Part shown: positions 1 to 10,634 of the stretch, piece by piece
Numbering within the stretch: the first letter of the stretch is position 1
Layout of the letters: every line of letters starts with the position of its first letter
Assembly (NCBI GenBank): GCA_905214865.1
Contig: CAJMNO010000020.1
Span: forward strand, 1 to 45,975
Source: an uncultured bacterium
Lineage (GTDB): Bacteria; Actinomycetota; Coriobacteriia; Coriobacteriales; Atopobiaceae
DNA length: 45,975 bases
Direction of reading: 5' to 3'
Translations under genes and position numbers: made by a program
The notes under the pieces: model-generated
Database searches by the model: none
Seen by the model: only the letters and a program-made list of their open reading frames with translations
What the model was told of the DNA's origin: nothing

Positions 1-718
1 GGCTTCGGCTCAAAGTCTTGCGAGGCGTGATACCCACCCAAAGGTTCGAAGAGCCTTTCTTTTTGCTCGCGTACCACTCATCATGACGCTCGGCGACATA
101 GAACTGGTAGAGCCACCCCAGCACCTCGACCGACTCGCACGCCTCGTCGTCCATGCCGGAGACGATGCGCGCCAGGATGCCGTCGTCTGCCGTAAGGTTC
201 GTGGGATGAAGCAGCCGCATGGCGCTTCGCTCCTCGAGGCTCCCGCCGAAGAGGTAGCCCATGGAGTCCTGGTAGGCCGCGCACGCGGAGAGCAGGAGCA
301 GCGCGTAGGCATCGCCGAGCGGGTCGGCCGCCTGCCTGGTGCCGTCGAGCAGGCCGAGCACCTGGGCCCGCTCCTCGTCCCCCAGCGGGAACTCCTGGTG
401 CAGGACGCCCTGCCGCGCGTCGGCAAGGATGGCGGGCAGCGTCTCGCCCGGACGCGCCGTGACGCAGCCAACCGGCGTGTAGCCCCGCGCGTCCATGAAG
501 CGCAGCGCACAGAGGCGGTTGAACCACGTGTAGGCGACGCGCTCCACGAGGGCGTCGGGGTCCGACTTCGCGAGCCGCTCGACGCGCTCGACGTCCGCCG
601 GGCGCGCGAGCCGCTCGGCACTTGCCGGCTTGAGGATGCGCTCCAGGCTGTCGGAGATGTCCCTGCGGAGGTCGTCGCGGACGCCCTGGGCGAGCTTGGC
701 TATGCGGTTGGAGTCCAT
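1..718 (-). CDS. pglX: BREX-1 adenine-specific DNA methyltransferase PglX, N-terminal part (runs off left edge)
   Basis: PglX is the BREX N6-adenine methyltransferase that marks host DNA and takes part in phage exclusion. The frame starts at the ATG at 718, preceded by AGGAGG, 10 bases after the brxC stop, and stays open for 239 codons to the window edge. Residues 61-77 (VAYTWFNRLCALRFMD) and 201-210 (GWLYQFYVAE) match the N-terminal region I know from the family. Only about a fifth of the usual 1100-1200 residues is present, so the methyltransferase motifs lie outside. The family normally shows an ATQLFTP-type motif about 15-25 residues after the YQFY block. Here residues 221-239 do not resemble it, and neither of the other two frames restores it. 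The identity of the first 220 residues is fairly secure; the last 19 may belong to a rearranged or truncated gene. Confidence 0.8.
   Translation of the reverse strand, partial: MDSNRIAKLAQGVRDDLRRDISDSLERILKPASAERLARPADVERVERLAKSDPDALVERVAYTWFNRLCALRFMDARGYTPVGCVTARPGETLPAILADARQGVLHQEFPLGDEERAQVLGLLDGTRQAADPLGDAYALLLLSACAAYQDSMGYLFGGSLEERSAMRLLHPTNLTADDGILARIVSGMDDEACESVEVLGWLYQFYVAERHDEWYASKKKGSSNLWVGITPRKTLSRS
40..58. repeat. imperfect 19-bp dyad with TTCGAA core inside pglX
   Basis: The sequence reads AAAGG, then nine bases including TTCGAA, then CCTTT. Seven of nine base pairs match across the axis. Its right edge (position 58) coincides with codon 221 of pglX, the point where similarity to PglX proteins is lost. 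The dyad is visible; its role is unknown. It could be a recombination crossover site or chance. Confidence 0.4.
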
Positions 719-728
719 GGACTGCCTC

Positions 729-4331
<3,603 letters not shown>

Positions 4332-4342
4332 CGGATGACTCC

Positions 4343-4936
4343 TTAGAGCTCGAAGATGTTGCGGGCGCGGTACTGCTGGCCGCCCTTGCCGGCCGGCGTG
4401 GCCAGGATGTCGAGGGAGGTAGACCCGTCGGGCTTGCGCGTCTGGCGGCCGGGGAACATGACGAGGAAGGGGACCCCGGGGTCGAGCACTTCCACGAGCC
4501 GGTGCGTTCGGATGACCGGGTAGCACGCCCCCATGCCCGTGACGATGAGCAGCCGGGCATACTCCGCCTCGACCTGGGCGACCACCCGGGGGCGTATCTG
4601 CGTCTCGAGGTCGGCGGCGTCCTTGAGCGCGGTAATGAACTGCTCGGCGGGGACGTCCTTCTCGATCTGGCAGTACGGCTCCCAGAGGCCCTGCTCGTCC
4701 AGGATGGAGGTGAAGACGTCGAAGAGGTTCACGACCGAGGCGGTGACCCCGCGCGCGGCGAGGTCGCGCTTGAGCGCGCCGACCATCTTCGCGGCGCCCT
4801 CCTGCTGCTCCGGCGGGTAGGGCGCGACGAAGCTCGAGGAGTTGGAGTAGGCGCTGGCGCTCTTAAGGAAGCGGTCGCCAGAGAGCCTCTCCACGAGGAA
4901 CGGCTCGGCCTCGTTTACGTGCTTGAACTCAAACAC
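4343..4936 (-). CDS. brxB: BREX protein BrxB (DUF1788)
   Basis: BrxB is a small core BREX protein of about 200 residues; its biochemical role is not settled, though it interacts with other BREX components in known systems. This 197-residue protein begins MFEFKHVNEAEPFL and carries the family-like blocks LWEPYCQIEKDVP and LLIVTGMGACYPVIRTH. Its end, RQYRARNIFEL-like (here QQYRARNIFEL), is typical of the family. The start ATG at 4936 has GGAGGGG just upstream and lies 9 bases after the brxA stop. Gene order brxA-brxB-brxC-pglX is that of type 1 BREX. No defects are visible. Confidence 0.9.
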   Translation of the reverse strand: MFEFKHVNEAEPFLVERLSGDRFLKSASAYSNSSSFVAPYPPEQQEGAAKMVGALKRDLAARGVTASVVNLFDVFTSILDEQGLWEPYCQIEKDVPAEQFITALKDAADLETQIRPRVVAQVEAEYARLLIVTGMGACYPVIRTHRLVEVLDPGVPFLVMFPGRQTRKPDGSTSLDILATPAGKGGQQYRARNIFEL

Positions 4937-4945
4937 AGTCCCCTC

Positions 4946-5530
4946 CTATCTGACCAGCGTGGGGAATATGGCGAGATCCTCCTCGTCGATGAGCGATGCG
5001 GCGCCCTGCGGGAGCAGGTACGGGCGCATCTCCTGCCGCTTGTCCAGGAACCCCATCTCGCGCATCATCGTGAAGAGCTGTGAGCGCAGGCGCGCCTTGG
5101 TCTGGTCGCTCAGGTCTTCCAGCTCGGGGTGCACCTCGGACTCCTCGGCGAAGTAGGCCTCGTATACACCCGGCGGCAGCGTTCGCACGCCCTCGCTCCA
5201 GCGCTCGCCCACCACGTTGATGGCGAAGCCACGTATGAACTCGTAGGTGCGACAGATCGCGAGCCAGCAGAGGGCGCTCGCGAAGGCGGCGCTCGGTGGG
5301 TCGGCAAGGGTGGTCAGCTCTGCTGGCGTCAGGTTGCGCAGACGCTTGACGAGCTCGCTTGCGACGCGCTTGCGGGAGGACTCCTGCTTAATCATGAGCA
5401 GGTCGTCATCGACCGAGGACCTGCAAACGGTGGGCCAGTCGCCCAGCTCGGCATAGGCCTTCGCCAGTGTGACCGTCTCGGCGCGTCGGATCCCCGCGGC
5501 CGTGTATGAGAGAGATAGCCTGCCTGGCAA
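4946..5530 (-). CDS. brxA: BREX protein BrxA (DUF1819)
   Basis: BrxA is the first core gene of BREX type 1 operons, a small helical DNA-binding protein in characterised systems. The central block ICRTYEFIRGFAINVVGERW and the N-terminal pattern LSLSYTAAG...LAKAYAELGDW fit the family. Two starts are possible. I prefer TTG at 5530 (194 residues, beginning MPGRLSLSYTAAG), because family members begin a few residues before this S-Y-T-A-G block and the TTG follows the previous gene's stop by 11 bases. An ATG at 5575 would add 15 residues of unrelated composition and overlap the upstream gene by 34 bases. The stop lies 9 bases before brxB. Confidence 0.85.
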   Translation of the reverse strand: MPGRLSLSYTAAGIRRAETVTLAKAYAELGDWPTVCRSSVDDDLLMIKQESSRKRVASELVKRLRNLTPAELTTLADPPSAAFASALCWLAICRTYEFIRGFAINVVGERWSEGVRTLPPGVYEAYFAEESEVHPELEDLSDQTKARLRSQLFTMMREMGFLDKRQEMRPYLLPQGAASLIDEEDLAIFPTLVR

Positions 5531-5541
5531 CTTCTCGCCCC

Positions 5542-5745
5542 CTACTCCTCGTCGGCCAGGTTGTCGATCATGCACATGCGGGCGAAGGCCGAGAAGCTGA
5601 TGCCCTTGAGAGCGGCACGCTCGGCGGCGGCGTCCTTGAGGTTCTTAGGGATGCGGATTGTGATGGCCGTCATCTCCCCGCCGGTGAGGAACTCCTGCCT
5701 CTCGGTCTTGGTAGCCTCGCCCTCGACGAGCTCGGAGTACTTCAT
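5542..5745 (-). CDS. ribbon-helix-helix (CopG/Arc-type) DNA-binding protein, possible BREX regulator
   Basis: A 67-residue protein starting at the ATG at 5745, which has GGAGG four bases upstream; an in-frame ATG 39 bases earlier lacks a ribosome-binding site. The C-terminal half has the ribbon-helix-helix pattern: a short beta strand TAITIRIPKNL followed by two helices (KDAAAERAALKGIS, SAFARMCMIDNLAD). Such proteins act as dimeric or tetrameric repressors or as antitoxins. It is the first gene of the BREX transcript, 11 bases before the preferred brxA start. No toxin gene adjoins it, which argues against a toxin-antitoxin pair. I infer autoregulation of the BREX operon through the dyad at 5762-5788; that is not shown by sequence alone. 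Known BREX regulators are usually WYL-domain proteins (BrxR). Confidence 0.75.
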   Translation of the reverse strand: MKYSELVEGEATKTERQEFLTGGEMTAITIRIPKNLKDAAAERAALKGISFSAFARMCMIDNLADEE

Positions 5746-5761
5746 GGCGCCTCCGTTGGTT

Positions 5762-5788
5762 CGATGTGCAATACAAACGAACACATCG
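5762..5788. promoter_or_regulatory. inverted repeat CGATGTG-N13-CACATCG upstream of the BREX operon
   Basis: Perfect 7-base arms (5762-5768 and 5782-5788) separated by 13 bases lie 16 bases upstream of the ribbon-helix-helix gene start. On the minus strand the dyad overlaps a weak promoter-like pair (TTGATA, 15 bases, TATTGC). Position and symmetry suit an operator; the regulator is inferred. Confidence 0.45.
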
Positions 5789-5820
5789 TATCAAAAGGTT
5801 ACAGTACGTTCCTCTTTTCC

Positions 5821-5838
5821 CGGCCAATGGCCGTTTTT
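5821..5838 (+). terminator. short rho-independent terminator-like hairpin, plus strand
   Basis: CGGCC-AAT-GGCCG is followed directly by TTTTT. It faces right, away from the BREX operon, and lies between the BREX promoter region and the phage relics. No plus-strand gene that it would end is visible here. Confidence 0.4.
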
Positions 5839-5974
5839 AGACCCTGGTGAGATCGGTTGCGGTCAGCTATTGGCTTTTTGGTAATTCTGCGAACGACGCG
5901 AATTAATCTCCGAGACGGATTCTCCCGGTCCTCGAATGCGAGAGCGGCCGCTTGTGACATCCCCGGACAATGTG

Positions 5975-6000
5975 CCCGTACCTGTAGGTGCGGGCTTTTT
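5975..6000 (+). terminator. rho-independent terminator before the phage relic genes
   Basis: An 8-bp stem with one G-U pair, loop TGTA, is followed by CTTTTT. It stands about 30 bases ahead of the scaffold relic start, so in the ancestral phage it ended an upstream plus-strand gene that is now missing. Confidence 0.6.
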
Positions 6001-6031
6001 CATGCCCGCCTGTCAAGAAAGGATGTCCCAC

Positions 6032-6549
6032 ATGGACGGTGGGCAGGATGCCACGCAGACGGAAGACCAGCAGCAGGAGCAAGGCGACGCAACGCAACCG
6101 CTGACGGGCCAATATGCCCAGACGCACGAGCCGGAGCCGGTAGGCGCAAATGAGTGGCGCAAGGCGCTCGAGGCCAAGGACGCGCAGATCGCCGAGCTCC
6201 AGGGCAAGGTTTCCGCCGCGACAAAGACGGCCGAGGCACAGAGACGCTGAACGCCGAGATCGCAAGCCTGAAGCAGCAGATGCCGGACGAGCGCACCGAG
6301 TTCGCCCTGCGCGCAGCGGGCGCCCGCTCGGTGAAGGCCGCGAAGACCCTGCTCGCGAACCACGACGGCGACATCCAGACGCTCGTGGCGACCAAGCCCT
6401 GGCTCTTCGAGGAAGCGGAGACGACTTCACAAAAGGGTTCACAAGCCGGCGGGACGACCGGGCTGAAGCCGGCCGGCGTCTCCGGCGGGTCGGACTCCCA
6501 GTACATGAAACGCTGGGCGACCATCGCTGGGCTCGACGAGAAGGAGTAA
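6032..6549 (+). pseudogene. phage head scaffolding protein, frameshifted
   Basis: Scaffolding proteins guide procapsid assembly and are not kept in the virion. Two overlapping frames together give about 170 residues. The first starts at ATG 6032 (MDGGQDATQTEDQQQEQ, with AAAGGA eight bases upstream) and runs through an acidic Gln-rich part into a predicted coiled coil (ALEAKDAQIAELQGKVSAATK). It meets a stop at 6248-6250. The second frame continues the coiled coil (TLNAEIASLKQQM) and then a helical region ending DSQYMKRWATIAGLDEKE at 6549. This disordered-acidic, coiled-coil, short C-terminal layout and the position just before a capsid gene are typical of phage scaffolds. The break near 6240 is a simple frameshift; I see no slippery heptamer. 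The family call rests on layout, not on strong motifs. Confidence 0.6.
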
Positions 6550-6552
6550 CTG

Positions 6553-7001
6553 ATGCCGAACAACATCGCAGCCGTTCGCAACCACACCACGATCCTCGAC
6601 CGCGTGTACCAGAGGAAGGCGACGAGCACGTGCCTCAACTCCCTGGCGCGCATGGCGAGGGCCGTGCGCAACGCGAAGGAGATCATGATCCCGAAGATCT
6701 CCGTGACCGGCTTGGGCAACTACGCGCGCAACATCGGATACAAGACGGGGTCGATCGACTTCTCCTCGAGACCAAGACCTTCAACTACGGCCGTGGCATC
6801 AAGCTCCTGGCCGACGTGATGGACGTGGAGGAGGCAGGAGTCCTCGACTGCTTCGTGCAGGCGGGCGCCGAGCTCCAGCGCACGCAGGTGGCGCCGGAGG
6901 CCGACGCGTTCACCTATGCGGCGATCGCGGGGCACGAGGGCGTCACGGTGAGGGACGCCGACCTCAGCAAGGCGAAGGCGACCGACGTGCCGGCAGCGTA
7001 G
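6553..7001 (+). pseudogene. phage major capsid protein, frameshifted and internally deleted
   Basis: The N-terminal frame starts at 6553 (MPNNIAAVRNHTTILDRVYQRKATS) and is in phase to about 6760 (GYKTGSIDF). It then shifts, and the sequence resumes in another frame as ETKTFNYGRGIKLLADVMDVEEAG...FVQAGAELQRTQVAPEADAFTYAAIAG. This pairing of a D-R-G/Y-G-R-G block with MDVEE, a QRT run and a PE-DA-Y motif is familiar from major capsid proteins of Gram-positive phages, which are usually about 280-300 residues. Here only about 149 codons remain, ending RDADLSKAKATDVPAA, so a central or C-terminal portion is also missing. It follows the scaffold relic by 3 bases, the usual head-gene order. Confidence 0.6.
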
Positions 7002-7005
7002 TGCC

Positions 7006-7401
7006 ATGGGATGCGGCTGTAACATCACGAGCGAGGGCGGGGTCGCGGCCGCGGGCCCCTCCTTCGCGTTCTACCGGGACCACTACGGCGGAACGCTGGA
7101 CGCGGATTCCTACGCCGAGGCAATGCCGGCCGCCCTGCGCCTGCTGCGCAAGCTCTCCAGCGGAGTGGGTGCCGATGACCTCGACGGCACCGACCTGCTG
7201 GCATGGGGACGCGTCTGCTGCGCCGCTTACGAGGCGTTCGCCGAGTTTGGCGAGGGGTGCGCTGGCGGCTACGCGATCGGCGATTTCAAGGTGACGAATT
7301 ATATGGAGCGCGGGACTACGGGGCTCGAGGTGGCGCGGCAGGCCGCGCTCTCCGAGCTGGCAGGGGCCGGGCTGGCCTTTGCCGGGGTGGGGCGGCCATG
7401 A
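7006..7401 (+). CDS. phage head-tail connector-like protein (hypothetical)
   Basis: An intact 131-residue frame, mostly helical, starting MGCGCNITSEGG four bases after the capsid relic. It has an acidic central part (DADSYAEAMPAALRLLRKL) and no motif I can name. Position after the capsid gene and size suit a head completion or connector protein, a guess from gene order. There is no clear ribosome-binding site; the start may have been coupled to translation of the capsid gene. Its stop overlaps the next start (ATGA). It may be unexpressed, given the decay of its neighbours. Confidence 0.5.
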   Translation: MGCGCNITSEGGVAAAGPSFAFYRDHYGGTLDADSYAEAMPAALRLLRKLSSGVGADDLDGTDLLAWGRVCCAAYEAFAEFGEGCAGGYAIGDFKVTNYMERGTTGLEVARQAALSELAGAGLAFAGVGRP

Positions 7402-7631
7402 GGTACCTGAGGCCGATACCGCACCGGCTACTACCCGACGACATGCTGGTGTACCCGAGCGACGGCGAGGGCGGGTACGCGCAGGCACGCATGATCCGGC
7501 ACATGCGCCGCCAGGGCAGCGACGAGGTCGTGGATGGCCCGCACCGGTGCACCGCCACGGGCGGGAAGGTGTTCGTGTACGCCGTGAGCAGCAAGGGCGC
7601 CTTCGGGTGCCGGCGGGCTCGCGGGTGCTGA
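7398..7631 (+). CDS. phage minor capsid protein-like fragment
   Basis: A 77-residue frame that starts inside the previous stop (ATGA overlap), a sign of translational coupling. The N-terminus MRYLRPIPHRLLPDDMLVYPS resembles the start of small minor capsid or head-closure proteins of Gram-positive phages, which are commonly about 110-120 residues. The end, GCRRARGC, looks like out-of-phase read-through, so the 3' part has probably been lost where the phage relic meets the insertion-sequence relic around 7.62-7.70 kb. Confidence 0.45.
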   Translation: MRYLRPIPHRLLPDDMLVYPSDGEGGYAQARMIRHMRRQGSDEVVDGPHRCTATGGKVFVYAVSSKGAFGCRRARGC

Positions 7632-7701
7632 TAGGCGCGCTGCCGGGGATGATGGTACACTCCTGCAAGCGCTGCTGCGTAGCGCGCAGCCAGGTGCAGC
7701 C

Positions 7702-8397
7702 CTCCACGCCGACGTAACCGGCTTCGGCCCAGACGTCCCCGTCGCCCTCCCTTACGAGGTCTTGCAGCTGGTCCTGGTCGTGGACGTTGTTCGCGTCGGT
7801 GCGAGCACTGTCGAAGACGCCGTTCCCGGCGCCCACCCCGATGACGAGCTTGTACCCGAAGTGCCGGCTCTGCCCCTTACTCGCCTGTTGGGCGTCGGGG
7901 TCGCGCCTCCCCGCGGAGTTCTTGGTGGGGGACGGACTCCTCACGAAGACAGCTTCCACGACGGTTCTGTAGCTTATCAGGAGCACGCGGTCCGCCGCTG
8001 ACTCGACCACGGCGTCGAGCGTTCTCGCACCGATTCCGCTCCTCTCGAGGGAGTGGTGGAACTTGCAAAGCGTCATCGCGTCGGGGGCATCCTCCGGCGC
8101 CGCGCCGACAACCCCCCGTCGCGACGGAGTCCCAGACCCGCTCCTCGCACGCGAGGTCGCAGAAGCCTAAGTATATCTGCACCATGTACATCCCGGGCAT
8201 CACAGCGTTGTCCGCGCGGAGCCTTCCCACGCCCGACCTCACCCCGCGCCTCTCCGCGTCGGCCCTCCTCACTCCAGCGACGAGCGACTCCCACTCCCCC
8301 AGGGGCACGCCTCCTCGAGCTTCGCCAGGAAACGCGCCCTGCGCGTCTGCCTCGGTCTCCCCGACTGCATCTCGGGATCCGCGAAGCTGGTCTACAT
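7702..8397 (-). pseudogene. IS5-family transposase relic, multiply disrupted
   Basis: The ancestral start appears to be the ATG at 8397, but the next codon is TAG, so it is killed at codon 2. Beyond that the frame reads TSFADPEMQSGRPRQTRRARFLAKLEEACPWG. A shift near 8300 leads to EWESLVAGVRR... and MYMVQIYLGFCDLACEERVWDS. A second shift near 8090 leads to DAMTLCKFHHSLERSGIG, the STKNSAGRRDPDAQQASKG block, and DVWAEAGYVGVE. These blocks in this order are those of IS5-type DDE transposases. Similarity ends near 7702, so the C-terminal part with the last catalytic Glu is missing. No matching terminal inverted repeats could be found. Confidence 0.75.
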
Positions 8398-8620
8398 GCC
8401 CGCGCCCCGCGTCGGTCCGTCCCATGGGCAAATCTTCCAATCACTGCAGGTAGAAGGTCTATATATGTCCTCTGATGGGTGCCGGGGCTTCGGGAAGACG
8501 GGGCCCCCGCGAGGGGCCATTTTGTCGTCTCCCTAGGCTGCATCCGCGCCGCGCTGTTGGAAAGTCCCAGATGGCCTCTCCTGTGAGTTGAGCCTTTTTT
8601 TCTTACAGGACTCACTACGA

Positions 8621-8647
8621 GAAAACGCGGCCCCTCTGGAGGCCGCG
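8621..8647 (-). terminator. rho-independent terminator, probably of guaA
   Basis: On the minus strand a CGCGGCC/GGCCGCG stem is followed by TTTTC. It lies 180 bases downstream of the guaA stop, with no gene between. Flanking CTCACT and AGTGAG may lengthen the stem. Confidence 0.6.
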
Positions 8648-8681
8648 TCTATCACTCAGTGAGTTTCTCTCGCTATGCTGG

Positions 8682-8703
8682 GATTCTTCCAAATGGAAGA
8701 ATC
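8682..8703. repeat. 22-base near-perfect palindrome
   Basis: GATTCTTCCA, two As, then TGGAAGAATC: ten perfect base pairs around a two-base centre. It lies downstream of guaA and belongs to no gene. It lacks a T-run, so it is unlikely to be a terminator; its role is unknown. Confidence 0.5.
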
Positions 8704-8826
8704 GCCCCGTTCTAAGCGTTTTCAAGCGCTGCGAAGCGTCGCTTCTCAAAAAACTGCTCAACCTATCTGACCTGCAGGAACGTTGCTATTTGTAGCAAAA
8801 CGTCGCAGACCGTTAAAGACCGAGAA

Positions 8827-10416
8827 TTACTCCCACTCGATCGTCGCAGGAGGCTTGGGCGTGACGTCGTACACCACGCGGTTGACACCCTCGACCTCGT
8901 CCACGATGCGACTGGAGATGCGCCCGATCACGTCGTAGGGCAGCTTCGCCCAGTCGGCGGTCATGGCGTCGGTGGACTCCACCGCGCGGACGATGACGGG
9001 ACGCTGGTAGGTACGCTCGTCTCCCATGACGCCCACGGACTTGATGTCGGGCAGCACGGCGAAGTACTGCCAGCATGCGTGCTCGGAGTTGCGGTCGCCC
9101 GTCTCCTCGAAGAGGCGCTGGTTGTAGGCGTCCAGCTCCTCTCGCACGATGGCGTCCGCGTTCTTGAGGATGGCGAGCTTCTCGGGCGTCACCTCGCCGA
9201 TGATGCGAATGGCAAGGCCGGGGCCGGGGAACGGCTGGCGCCAAACCATCTTTGCGGGAAGCCCCAGCGCAATGCCCAGCTCGCGCACCTCGTCCTTGAA
9301 GAAGTGGTCCAGAGGCTCGATGAGGTCGAAGTGCACGCCCTCCGGGAACGGGATGAGGTTGTGGTGGCTCTTGATGGTCGCCGCCTTGCCGCCCGTCTTG
9401 CGCGCGCCGGACTCGATGATGTCGGGGTAGATGGTGCCCTGGGCGAGCATCTCCACGTCGCCGATCTTCTGGGCCTCGTCGAAGAAGACCTTCCAGAACT
9501 CGGTGCCGATGAGACGGCGCTTCCTCTCGGGGTCGGTGACGCCGGCGAGCATCTTGGCGTAGCGCTCCTCGGCGTGCACGTGCACGAGCGGCATGTGGAA
9601 CTGCTCGCGGAAGACCTCCTCGACCATCTCGGGCTCGCCCTTGCGGAGCATGCCGTGATTCACGAACACGCAGGTGAGCTGGTCGCCGATGGCGCGATGG
9701 ACAAGCGCCGCCACCACGGAGGAGTCGACGCCGCCCGAGAGGGCCAGGATGACCTTGCGAGAGCCGACCTCGCGGCGGATCTGGTCCACCTTCTGGTCGA
9801 TGATGCCTTCCATGGTCCAGCTGGGCTCGAGCCCGCAGACGTTGAAGAGGAAGTTGCTGAGAATCGCCTTGCCGCACTCGGTATGGCGCACCTCGGGGTG
9901 GAACTGGGTGGCGTAGAGGTTGCGCGAGGCGTCCTCCATGGAGGCGACGGGGCAGGTGTCGGTGACGGAGGTGACGGAGAAGCCCTGGGGAACCTCGCTC
10001 ACGGCGTCGCGGTGGCTCATCCACACGGTCTGCTCCTGCGGCGTCCCCTCGAGGACGCGGCTCTCGCCCCTGCGGACGAGGTGGGCAGGGCCATACTCGC
10101 CCTTCTCGGTGTGACCGACCTTTCCGCCCAGTTTGACCGCCATGATCTGCTGGCCGTAGCAGAAGCCGAGCACGGGAATCCCAAGCTCGAAGACCGCGGC
10201 GTCCATGTCGGGCGCGTCGTCCGCATACACCGAGGCCGGACCACCGGAGAGGATGATCGCGGAGGGTGCCATGGCCTTAAGCTCCTCCGCGCTGGTGTCG
10301 CACGGGACGATCTCGGAGTACACGTGCAGGTCGCGCACGCGACGCGCGATGAGCTGCCCGTACTGGGCTCCGAAGTCGAACACGGCAACGAACTGGGCGG
10401 GCCTGTTTGCCTGCAT
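8827..10416 (-). CDS. guaA: GMP synthase (glutamine-hydrolysing)
   Basis: GuaA converts XMP to GMP using glutamine and ATP, the last step of guanine nucleotide synthesis, in the cytosol. The 529 residues comprise an N-terminal class I glutamine amidotransferase domain with nucleophile Cys86 in GFCYGQQ and the His173/Glu175 pair in QFHPEV. Next comes the ATP pyrophosphatase domain with the PP-loop LSGGVDSS near 226-233, then the C-terminal dimerisation domain (QPFPGPGLAIR, ending PKPPATIEWE). All catalytic residues are present and the length is normal. It is a single-gene unit on the minus strand, divergent from the LytR-CpsA-Psr pair. A possible -10 box TAGAAT lies about 80 bases upstream, but I see no convincing -35 or riboswitch. 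Confidence 0.97.
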   Translation of the reverse strand: MQANRPAQFVAVFDFGAQYGQLIARRVRDLHVYSEIVPCDTSAEELKAMAPSAIILSGGPASVYADDAPDMDAAVFELGIPVLGFCYGQQIMAVKLGGKVGHTEKGEYGPAHLVRRGESRVLEGTPQEQTVWMSHRDAVSEVPQGFSVTSVTDTCPVASMEDASRNLYATQFHPEVRHTECGKAILSNFLFNVCGLEPSWTMEGIIDQKVDQIRREVGSRKVILALSGGVDSSVVAALVHRAIGDQLTCVFVNHGMLRKGEPEMVEEVFREQFHMPLVHVHAEERYAKMLAGVTDPERKRRLIGTEFWKVFFDEAQKIGDVEMLAQGTIYPDIIESGARKTGGKAATIKSHHNLIPFPEGVHFDLIEPLDHFFKDEVRELGIALGLPAKMVWRQPFPGPGLAIRIIGEVTPEKLAILKNADAIVREELDAYNQRLFEETGDRNSEHACWQYFAVLPDIKSVGVMGDERTYQRPVIVRAVESTDAMTADWAKLPYDVIGRISSRIVDEVEGVNRVVYDVTPKPPATIEWE

Positions 10417-10634
10417 GGATGCTCCCGTTCCTATGGCCGAGACCCCAAGGGCAACAACCCCCGGCGAAGGCGGCCTCCACTACTGTCCGCAGTCATTCTA
10501 AGTCACGGAGCCGACTTGCCGTAAAGGCATGCTTGCATTTATGTACTTCATGCGTTTGCCCTGCTCCGCGTCTACCATATTCTGGTTGGGCTTAACGAAC
10601 AGGCACGTCACGACGCGTCACCAAAGGAGCGCTC

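Larger units (their letters stand above)
8398..8826. other. 429-base spacer between the IS relic and guaA
   Basis: No open frame here looks coding. The stretch holds a plus-facing hairpin (stem 8502-8507/8513-8518, followed by ATTTT), the likely guaA terminator, a 22-base palindrome at 8682-8703, and a small hairpin TTGCTA-TTTG-TAGCAA at 8783-8798. The rest is unassigned and may be residue of the mobile elements on its left. Confidence 0.5.

Noticed and set aside
40..58. GGTTCGAA as part of a tRNA T-arm (a phage attachment site)
   Set aside because: The stem and 7-base loop of a T-arm do not fit, and no acceptor or anticodon arm surrounds it.
6225..6260. Programmed ribosomal frameshift in the phage scaffold gene
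   Set aside because: No slippery heptamer or downstream structure is visible, and the adjacent capsid gene is also broken, so simple decay is more likely.
10417..10634. Guanine riboswitch ahead of guaA
   Set aside because: No purine-riboswitch core or suitable terminator could be recognised; only a lone -10-like TAGAAT is present.
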